Shown: piece by piece, positions 51,001 to 58,239 of the stretch
Position numbering within the stretch: position 1 is the stretch's first letter
Layout of the letters: the number at the start of each line of letters is the position of its first letter
Assembly (NCBI GenBank): GCA_040954595.2
Contig: CM082598.2
Location: 6,324,001-6,388,000, forward strand
Length of the DNA: 64,000 nt
Source of the DNA: Balanoglossus misakiensis
Lineage: Eukaryota > Hemichordata
Direction: 5' to 3'
Program-made: the position numbers and the translations under genes
The notes under the pieces: model-generated
Databases searched by the model: none
What the model was told of the DNA's origin: nothing
Seen by the model: the letters and a program-made list of their open reading frames with translations, nothing else

Positions 51001-54000
51001 TCAGTTTCACATTGAACACAAAATTATCACTGGGAAAACTTGCAAAAAGACAGCTACGTTTGCAATGAAGTATGTTGTACGAGGACGGTAGGGCAATTCT
51101 GACTCACCCGGACAAATATGCATGTGACACTTCTGGTAGTCTGTACGACGACCCGCACAGGAGTTTCCGCCATCTCCGGGGACCGGGCTGTTGCACTCTC
51201 GTGTACGGGTTTGATATCCGGCGTTACACGACGCCGTACAGTCGGACCAGGAGCTCCAATCGCCCCAGCCGCCATCAGTCACTGGAGCACAATGAAAGAA
51301 AGAAAAAACATAAGCGAGAAACTTCTCATTTCGCACATGACTTAACATTCTTTATTCGCCGCTGCTCCATCTGAAGCCTTGAGTTGTTCAACATCTCTCG
51401 GAATATCAATCAACTTCTCATGGAAACTCCATTGAAAAGTTTTAATTGCATAATTGTTTATATTGTAGTTTCAAAAGGGGCGATTAAAATGTTGGGTAAA
51501 ACTAGTGGACAGTTCATGAATGACGTTCCCCGAGCCCGAGCGACACTCAGGAATACACATTGCATACATTTAATCACGTTTAATTTATTAAGAGAATAAG
51601 AATTTTGCTCAATTTTCTAACTAGCAACACAGTTAATTTGCTGACATTTAAAATCAATAAGATCTTGAATTTCACAATGAATACATCTAATCGATTTTTC
51701 TTTTATCAGTAAATAGAATGTACGTTTCTCGAGTATCGGTCCACCGACCCCACTGATATGTTGACTGTATACAGTAGCGAACTCATTAACAAAGTTATAC
51801 TTTCAGCGCCTTTGGAAATAACATTGTTATTGATTCTGGCGCTTTATAAATGTTTGTTTTGATTGATTTGATTTGAAAGTAGTATTTGCATTTCTCATTG
51901 TTCATAATTTGCATAGTAATTAAATGCTATGTTAATGAGTTCTTGTGCTTCCCAAACTTTTGAACACGGAGCAATTTCGATTCCTTGTTAATACTCAGCT
52001 GAGAAGAATGTCTTTCTCTATGAGAGAGTAATTAACATTCACATTTCCAATATTTGTCGATCATTTCGCATGACGCGCCGTGTCTTGATCCGATCCAGCA
52101 AAATTGGACAATATGTAACAATATGTATAAATGTATTGATGTTTTGAACTTGGGTCGCACACCCCCCGTACGAAAACTATGGGAGTACCCTTCCCCTTAC
52201 CCGGGGGTTCCACACAGTCAGAGTCACAGCTCTGAACCGCCGTCCACAAGACTGACCATATACCCGGTAAACGTACCTGGTATGTTGCAAGTTGGTCCAA
52301 TAAAGCGACCGGCCTCCCTGCAGATACAGGAAAAAGTATCGCTGGTAGGGTTTTCTAGGCACCGTCCTCCGTTCAAACAAGGTTGACTGGCGCACGGTCT
52401 TGCTCTTGCCTGAAATACATTATTCCGTCTGACTAAGTATACTCACCCACATATACTACACATCAGATTGGCGTAATTTCCATGCAATAGCCACGGAATG
52501 ATAATATTCAACATATAGTAATTATGACGTCAAACGCATTCCTTTTAAAATCCCAATGTTTTACTCGGATATTTTGACATATTTTTTGGAACTGAAAACC
52601 GTGGAAATTCATACAGCCCAGGAGGTCATATGGAATAACAAATATGTTACTGTCGATGGGAACATCATGATATTCTAAAAAAAATGGTTCCAACAGGGTA
52701 TTAAGTACATAAGTGATTTCTTTAATGTCACTGGTGCTCCACTGCCCTGGCAGGTGTTTAAAGGTCCCATGCCATGCCCTATACAACCACGCGTAAAATC
52801 ACTATTTGGGTCTTGAAGTTAACGTATGTTACTATCTTGCAATGCGTTTTGCCCCTTGTGCTTAGATAACAAGCAAGTAAAAGTGGCGGGTGGGCGTGTA
52901 CCCCTAACCCAACTCAGTCGAGTTTTTTCGGCTTTTCAAAGTTCAGTCGAAGGCTTATCTTGATGTGGACAAATAGTCTTTCACACCTTCGCAAATCCTT
53001 TGCCTGTAATGTGAAACAAGGGCTTCCTTTGCTTTGAACACTGTTTATATAGCTTGTCTTTGTCTGTGGACTTAATTACGCATGGACCGCTAATTACACC
53101 ATACTGTTAGCAGAATGGTACACTACGACGTAGTGTACTTGTTTGTCCATATGCAAATACCTTCGTCTGGCTCGAGTGCGAAGTGACTCCCTGATCATAG
53201 GCATGAAAAAAAGGGGGCAAATTCCGGCATTCGCGCACATTTTTCGGAACCGACACAGTAGGCAATGCATAGACAAGTACCTTAGGTGAGCTTTTGATGT
53301 GGAAAAATGAAAACTTTCCAAAGCATGACATGAGACCTTTAAGGAAAAGTTTAACGTCAATGTAGATTTTATAACATGTAGTGGCGCTATCTCCTCAATA
53401 CCAAGAAAACGGAAAGAATCATTGAGAAATGGAAGTTTCATTCCAGCAACTGATGAAAATACACAAGAATATCTTGAAAAATATCAAATTCGAACAGGCA
53501 CCACAAAGGAATTCTACGAGATGTTTAAGCAAAAAAAGTTTCTCCCACCCACTTCAGAAAAAAGTACTCTAAAATGAATTATGCGCAAAATGTTAACTGG
53601 ACAAAAATATGGAAACTGCCATTTGAAACCACAAAAGAAATGAAATTGAGAGTTTTTCAATTTAAAAACAATCACCGCATACTAGCTACAAACCTTTTTT
53701 TAATGAATAATAAAATAAAAGACAGCGATAGCTGTCAACACTGCAATTTGCAGGAAACTATAGAGCATGTTTTCTGGGAATGTCGCGAAGCCATAAAATT
53801 TTGGACCACCTTTAAAAAATTCTACCAGTTTAAAACAAATCAAATAATCACACTATCTTGTCGAGATGTCCTTTTTGGTGTCCTTCCTCAAAACAGAAAC
53901 TCACTATTAAACCATTTATTAATTATAGCCAAGTACCATTTATATGCAATCCGTTTTTAAATGAGAAACCGTCTCTTGCTGTCTTCATTGAAAAAGTTAA

Positions 54001-54656
54001 AAGTATTGTAACCTCAGAAAAAAATATTGCAAAGAAAAATGGAAATATCAATCTTTTTCACACGATAAATGGAAAGTAATCCTGCCACTGTGATGTCTTC
54101 AGATTCTCGATTATGACAATTGTTATTCTTGTTTTTGATTTGTTTTTGCTTTTTGTCCTCCCCTTCCTTTTGTTTTTGTTTTTTTTTTGTGTTTTTGACT
54201 TCCCTTGCTCTGTATTCCTTATTTTTTCTCTGACTTAAAAAAACATGAATCAAGCTCGATATTAGAAATTTTATGTGGTTAGTGTTTTCTTACCTCGATA
54301 AATGTGTACTGATCATTTCGACCGTAAACCCAACCTGGACGGTGCTGCAGGGAGTCATAGTTCGGCGCCTCGGTCGGACAGATCTCACAGATTTTCAGAG
54401 AGGCTTGATAGTTGAACGACTTGCACTTCTCGCCCCGCCGGTAGCACATGTTGGCGCACAGAAGCACGTGGAAGCTGTCCCTGAGCATCGTCGGATTCGG
54501 GCACGAGAACGACATGTGCGGGGTAGGGATTTCGCTCTGGACAAGGCACGCCTGCGCCTCCGGGTCGAACTGGTCCCCGCTGTCGGGCGACGCTGCGACA
54601 GAACCCAGCGCAAAGGTGGAAACTTGGGCCAGCAGAACCAACGCTTGCAAACTCAT
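47322..54656 (-). CDS. Copy A: secreted PAN-EGF-TSP1x3-CCPx2-CTLD protein (10 exons)
   Basis: Coding exons (minus, 5' to 3'): 54656-54294, 52409-52277, 51281-51108, 50954-50787, 50370-50266, 50070-49897, 49487-49314, 49099-48917, 48284-48058, 47501-47322. All junctions are GT-AG and phases match; the total is 1881 bases, 626 residues plus TAG. Domain order: signal peptide and PAN-like (1-121), EGF (122-165), TSP1 (166-223), TSP1 (224-279), cysteine linker (280-314), TSP1 (315-372), CCP (373-430), CCP (431-491), C-type lectin (492-626). No transmembrane segment follows the signal peptide, so secretion is expected. The domains suggest binding to glycans, matrix or microbes; the ligand is unknown. 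Start ATG 54656 is chosen because a hydrophobic leader follows directly and the context AACCATGA is good. I know no named gene with exactly this order. Confidence 0.88.
47502..48057 (-). other. Copy A intron 9 with (CAGA)n
   Basis: A phase-0 intron splitting the lectin domain. It carries about ten tandem CAGA units at 47979-48016 close to the donor; copy B has only a remnant. No other feature is seen. Confidence 0.7.
48058..48284 (-). CDS. Copy A exon 9: CTLD N-terminal half
   Basis: Acceptor ATTATTTTTCAG, donor GAG|GTATAA. Encodes [20 protein letters not shown], then C, GGSLVKFDN and YPYWIGLRT: the first lectin disulfide cysteines and the WIGL core are intact. This exon differs from copy B at about 15 of 75 residues with only one silent change noticed. 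Confidence 0.9.
48285..48916 (-). other. Copy A intron 8
   Basis: Non-coding. The roughly 150 bases next to exon 9 are almost identical to copy B. Copy B holds about 65 extra bases between two CATTGTAG direct repeats, a typical slippage or deletion footprint in copy A. Confidence 0.65.
48917..49099 (-). CDS. Copy A exon 8: CCP/sushi domain 2
   Basis: Encodes about 61 residues: [34 protein letters not shown]. Four cysteines and the GxW near the end fit a CCP module. Differs from copy B at about 8 residues. Phase 1 on both sides, donor C|GTAGGT. Confidence 0.88.
49225..49309. repeat. (ATAC)n microsatellite in copy A intron 7
   Basis: Pure ACAT repeats followed by CA repeats, ending only a few bases from the exon 7 splice donor (49313). 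Confidence 0.9.
49314..49487 (-). CDS. Copy A exon 7: CCP/sushi domain 1
   Basis: Encodes [43 protein letters not shown]. The DPG-NG, TC and EGxW-xxPxC signature is classic for complement control modules. Donor G|GTAATA sits beside the microsatellite. Confidence 0.92.
49488..49896 (-). other. Copy A intron 6
   Basis: Non-coding. It is about 180 bases longer than in copy B (roughly 49630-49815 has no match there), so there was an insertion in A or a deletion in B. Confidence 0.6.
49897..50070 (-). CDS. Copy A exon 6: TSP1 repeat 3
   Basis: Encodes [36 protein letters not shown], then EEKPC. The WxxWxxW region, RTRTR strand and six cysteines fit a thrombospondin type-1 repeat. Phase 1 to 1; the final A of the exon joins AC of exon 7 to make Asn. 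Confidence 0.92.
50266..50370 (-). CDS. Copy A exon 5: linker with two cysteines, no known family
   Basis: 105 bases, phase 1 to 1, about 35 residues: [19 protein letters not shown] then [17 protein letters not shown] short predicted helix precedes a CX8-9C loop. I recognise no family. It is held at the same length and frame in copy B with 3 substitutions, so it is a real exon. Confidence 0.8.
50371..50786 (-). other. Copy A intron 4
   Basis: Non-coding, nearly identical to copy B (about 61227-61674). It contains a direct repeat of TAATTAATATTCAT near 50714 and 50731. Nothing else is recognised. Confidence 0.6.
50787..50954 (-). CDS. Copy A exon 4: TSP1 repeat 2
   Basis: Encodes [42 protein letters not shown]1 type with WSxW, RxRTREC and the terminal VPC. 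Differs from copy B at only 2 residues. Confidence 0.9.
51108..51281 (-). CDS. Copy A exon 3: TSP1 repeat 1
   Basis: Encodes [48 protein letters not shown]. All TSP1 features are present. WSSWS carries the tryptophans usually C-mannosylated in this family. Only 1 residue differs from copy B. Donor CCGG|GTGAGT. Confidence 0.93.
51282..52276 (-). other. Copy A intron 2
   Basis: Non-coding. It contains a short LINE 3'-end remnant (51794-51885) absent from copy B, and sequence near 52140-52276 that differs by several indels from copy B. An apparent WSVLW peptide there lies right after a splice donor and its frame is not kept in copy B, so it is not called as an exon. Confidence 0.6.
51794..51885 (+). 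mobile_element. Short CR1/L2-like LINE 3' end in copy A
   Basis: AACATTGTTATTGATTCTGG, GCGCTTTATAAATGTTTG and a GATTGATTTGATTT tail resemble the 3' ends of CR1/L2-like LINEs with a short tandem tail. Copy B lacks this stretch at the matching place, so it is an insertion after (or polymorphic at) the duplication. Confidence 0.5.
52277..52409 (-). CDS. Copy A exon 2: EGF-like domain
   Basis: Phase 0 to 1, 44 residues: [29 protein letters not shown]. Six cysteines with NGG and the CxC-G-C ending fit EGF. The last G joins TG of exon 3 to give Val. Confidence 0.93.
52519..54242 (+). mobile_element. 5'-truncated LINE in intron 1 of copy A
   Basis: Plus-strand coding homology to the C-terminal part of a LINE ORF2 (L1/Tx1-like): about 52520-52757 (EVIWNN, GIKYISDFF), resuming at 53343 (FITCSGAISSIP, TTKEFYEMF), then 53526-53960 (KIWKLPFETT, CQHCNLQETIEHVFWEC, a zf-RVT-type CxxC...H...C). 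It ends in an A-rich tail near 54236-54242. It carries an in-frame stop near 52675 and a frameshift near 53560, so it is dead. Copy B has unrelated sequence at this place. It lies antisense to the host gene. Confidence 0.8.
52762..53338. mobile_element. 577-bp MITE with TTAA target duplication, nested in the LINE
   Basis: Termini AGGTCCCATGCCATGC and GCATGACATGAGACCT are inverted repeats with two mismatches. TTAA flanks both sides (52758-52761 and 53339-53342). The LINE frame is continuous across the site if one TTAA and the element are left out, which fixes the boundaries. TTAA duplication points to a piggyBac-like mobiliser (inference). It carries no transposase. An internal perfect palindrome lies near 53107-53130 (TACACTACGACGTAGTGTA). 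Confidence 0.85.
54294..54656 (-). CDS. Copy A exon 1: signal peptide and PAN/apple-like domain
   Basis: Begins MSLQALVLLAQVSTFALG, a typical secretory leader. The rest has HVLLCANMCYRRGEKC, KSFNYQASLKICEIC and PGWVYG, matching the PAN/apple pattern of paired cysteines around an SFNY strand. An upstream in-frame Met exists at 54701 but its extra residues are charged and would bury the leader. Donor GAG|GTAAGA, phase 0. Confidence 0.85.
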
Positions 54657-57218
54657 GGTTAAGCGCTGGCGGGCGTTGGCTAATGTGTTAAAACTTGTCA
54701 AAACCCTAGAGTTTTACTCCTGCGTGTTTCGGGGTAATTACCTACTCGATAACCATAAGCTCAATGAGCATAGGCGTATTTACTCATCAACCTATGAAAT
54801 TAAAAGTAATTTAGATGTTTAGTTAGGCCTACCCAGTGTGGCCGGAACAGCCCACGATATTTGCATCAATGCTGTCCTCATGCGAAACGCAAAGGGAAGT
54901 GTTCCACTGCGTTGAACTCAGGTTAATAAAACGAAAAAAACGTGTCAGGATACACGTCTTCCTCGAGTCAAAGTGAATAAAGACTTATAATATGCGCGAC
55001 TCTGTAACATTCACAGACAACTGTCACTACTTATTACGTCTAAACAAGTCATATGTGCATTCATACTCGGGGGGGGGGTATTCGGGTCAGATAATCATTA
55101 CCCCATGAAATGTTTTCAAATACACTGATGCTTTTAAATTATTTTGCAGTTTACGGTACAGACAGGTAACATGTTTCTGTTGCCGCGGTTACCATTGGAA
55201 TTAATTCCACTATTAATGGCCTTACAATTACCAAGGGCGTGTCGCGCAATAAAGTTTGCTCGTGTTTTATTATACGACACAATTTAATTTTCGTTATATT
55301 TACCAAGCAGCTTCATCCGGTGCCGGTAAAAAGCAATTAATCATTAATTTGTTTTATATTTTGTCCGCAAATTAGAACAAAATTTCACTAAGACAATAAT
55401 AGGTATCACGGAGAACAATATACGATGTAATGTAAACATGGCTCTCATTGGTCAATAAATACGAGCATTGTGATTGGACGAAAGCTCTTTCCAACATTAC
55501 AACCCTGAAGCCTGTGTTTGTTTGCCCGCCTGCCTGCCTGCCTGTCTTCCTCTCTGACTTTCCAGCAATTTCAGGGTATCTATCTGCCTTATATCCCGCC
55601 CACCTTTGGCCTTGCCCTCTTCGCTTCAGTGCAGAATTCACCTGAACCGAAAACCAACTCTACTTATTTAAGGATGTACGCGTAGAACACAAACCGAAAA
55701 CTGCGCGCACCCGTCTTTTCCCCGTAGCATTATATTGAAAATCGCCAGAAAACAAACTTCTACTATTGTCATTTTCACGAAATTTTACACATAGCTCAGT
55801 CTAGCAAATATAAATTCATTGGTCAAATAAAATACAGGGGTCACCGCGCTCTATTTTGAGATAAATTGCGTTAAAAATGGTGGTGTGTGTCGCTACACTT
55901 TTTGAAACCGTTCCCGCGTGGCCCGTGAAAATATCATCGGCACCATAAAACATGTCAGTATAGCGCCGCCGTGGCTATGTAAATGTATTGTAGAAACCAG
56001 AAATAATTTATAAGACACGTTCTTGGGAATCGACGATGATTTTGATCGTGTACTGATTTATGCCTTTTCATTAAAACACTGAATTGATACCTGTCGACAA
56101 CTCAACGAGTGATGTCTTTGATCAATCAATGGTCAACGGGGTAGAAAAGTTTGAGGGTAGTAACGATTGAAACCGTTACAAACATCGTCTTAACAGGAAG
56201 GAACAATGTCTTTCTTTTGTTGTCTCATACAAAATGGCTACAAACATGTATCGCATGCAAAAATGCCATATTATTTGATTTCCTTTGAATTTATAGATCA
56301 CGCCTTTCCTCTGATGTATTTTGCATAAAGTGCCCATCATCTTCCTCGCTTACATTGCCAAATCACCAGCTTGGACAACAACGTCATGGTAAACAAATCT
56401 TTCGTTTTTGTTGGGTTTCATGGCGGGAGTGGTGGCGGAAACGCAACAATGTTTGTGGCCTTTTTGGTCAGAAAATAATATCACATACCTTGTACATTGT
56501 AATTGCTAATCCATGGCACTCCATTTGTTGTACAAAGATATGCCTTCCAATACGGCATTCACCAGGTGTTCATCGTTCGAGCAACCTAATTACCAGGTGC
56601 GAAATTACCAGGTGCAAGAAACAAAGAGAACAATGAATATTAAATAAGGGTAATCTTGAGCGACCGCAAATTTATGGTACCAAGTGTCTCGAACGAGTAC
56701 GCGTGTCTTGCCAGCATGCTACACCCAACAAGACGGACCCAAAGTGGCAAATACAAGGGTAATGGATTACCTGGTTTGCCATGGTAATCACCTCTGAAGA
56801 CTGGGCACGAAAGAGGGAAAATCTTACTGCTCACAAGTCAATAACAACTTGAAATTTTGAATCCTAGCTGGAGACGATTCTCGAGGACCCCCTGCTCACC
56901 GTCTGCTGGCATCTCGCTATGTCATGTGATAGAGCGCCCTCACGTTACAGTATGGGATAACCAAAGGTGGATTTCGAAGCTCTGACCCCCCCCCCCCCCC
57001 CCCAAGACCTCTCTCACTCTTTCTTTCTGACTCGCTCACTCTCTCTTTCTGACTCGCTCTTTCTCTCTCTCTCTCCCTCTCTCTCATACTCTCTCTCCAT
57101 CAAAAATTCCGTGGTGAATATTAATAGGGCGCCACCAAGGTTAAATGTATTATTACTATTGTTTCCCTTCGATGACTTTGCGTCCACGTGACAAGCAATC
57201 ATGCCATGTCCCCGAATG
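54657..57218 (-). other. Upstream region of copy A / spacer between copies
   Basis: About 2.5 kb with no recognised gene. It must contain the promoter of copy A, but no convincing TATA box or initiator was found. Simple sequence: ten G at 55069-55078, CCTG repeats about 55524-55545, 18 C at 56986-57003 and a CT-rich tract 57009-57095. Several short open frames here lack any family signature. Confidence 0.5.
56986..57095 (+). repeat. Poly-C run followed by CT-rich tract
   Basis: Eighteen consecutive C then alternating CTCT/TTTCTGACTCG units. The reverse strand is purine-rich, a potential triplex or G4-prone stretch. It lies about 120 bases before the left edge of unit B. Confidence 0.8.
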
Positions 57219-57440
57219 AGCAGACGCGGATAATTTCTATTTGCCGACCATTACCACGACACACTCTGAGGCAACACTAGTACTCTGTTAGATTGCACAA
57301 TACAATATTAGAATATTTTGACTCATACCACCGTGAGCCATACTTTTTAATTGGAGGGATATATGGAGCAGTCGAGACCGGTTTGAGGCCTGTATGTATA
57401 TGTATATTGAAAAAATGAAAACGATTGTAGACAATTCGAC

Positions 57441-57802
57441 ACAAAACAGACGTTCTATTTCTAGTAAATGAAAGTACACGTAAATTTGACTTGAATACAT
57501 AACATCTTAAAGTTCCAATAGCTTACATTTTTTTTCTGATCATCATTTAACTTTCGACATTAGAATTGTCCATTTGAGTTAGTTAACTGGTAGGCACACA
57601 TATCAGCAACCTCCGATTGACACAAAACAGACGTTCTATTTCTAGTAAATGAAAGTACATGTAAATTTGACTTGAATACATAACATCTTAAAGTCCCAAT
57701 AGCTTCCAATTATTTTTTCATCATTTAACTTTCGACATTAGAATTGTCCATTTGAGTTAGTTAACTGGTAGGCACACATATCAGCAACCTCTGATTGTGG
57801 CT
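57441..57802. repeat. 181-bp tandem duplication, copy B 3' flank only
   Basis: ACAAAACAGACGTTCTATTT starts at 57441 and again at 57622, and the following 180 bases match. Copy A has this segment once (about 46890). Confidence 0.85.
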
Positions 57803-57847
57803 GTTAATTTAAATATGAAATTCAAAAATATATGGGTGTCGCACCCG

Positions 57848-57853
57848 TTTATT
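57848..57853 (-). terminator. Polyadenylation signal AATAAA, copy B
   Basis: Same position relative to the stop as in copy A (about 204 bases). Confidence 0.5.
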
Positions 57854-58056
57854 CAACTAGCAATTACAAGAGTACACAACTATTGTGGTGTGTGCACACG
57901 GGTAAAATATTCTCCACAAACTTTGGATTGAACGAAATGTTTGAACACTCGAAATAACGCATGTGTGCATAAGATGGTAAGATATGACGTGGGTGATATC
58001 AATCGTTTGGACGAACAAGACCGAGAGATTGCGTCTGTTGCTGCGGGGATGTGACG

Positions 58057-58239
58057 CTATTCTTCACAAATCCAGTAGTTCTCCGAAGATTTAGAAGATT
58101 CACAATCTTCAACTTTCATTCTCCTTTTTTTCTTGCCGATTTTTATCAGCTTTACGCAGCCAACCCCGTCTTCCGGCGGGTCTCCATCAGCCCATTTCTT
58201 GTAGCCACCTGTATCACCGTCAAGCCATGCATATTGACG
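58057..58239 (-). CDS. Copy B exon 10: CTLD C-terminal half and stop
   Basis: Open to TAG with [34 protein letters not shown] and NYWICEE. Relative to copy A it gains a lysine-rich loop (one extra codon) and loses a phenylalanine. Most base changes alter residues. Confidence 0.87.
   Translation of the reverse strand, partial: RQYAWLDGDTGGYKKWADGDPPEDGVGCVKLIKIGKKKRRMKVEDCESSKSSENYWICEE

Larger units (their letters stand above)
46672..57218 (-). repeat. Tandem duplication unit A (about 10.5 kb)
   Basis: AGCAGAC(A/G)CGGATAATTTCTATT begins at 46672 and again at 57219. From there both copies run colinear through all ten exons and most introns to the window end. The duplication is head-to-tail, so unit A includes the gene and about 2.5 kb of its upstream side. 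Differences are indels from microsatellites and retroelement insertions plus point changes. Confidence 0.9.

Noticed and set aside
52140-52276. Possible extra TSP1-like exon (GIWSVLW, SCDSDC) beside the EGF exon in copy A
   Set aside because: It begins right after the EGF exon's splice donor, has no separate acceptor, and the matching stretch in copy B has indels and a stop.
54273-54822. Plus-strand open frames over exon 1 of copy A
   Set aside because: Antisense of the signal peptide/PAN exon, which has splice and domain support on the minus strand.
56355-56834. Open frames in the spacer upstream of copy A
   Set aside because: No domain, no splice pattern, and no second copy within the window for comparison.
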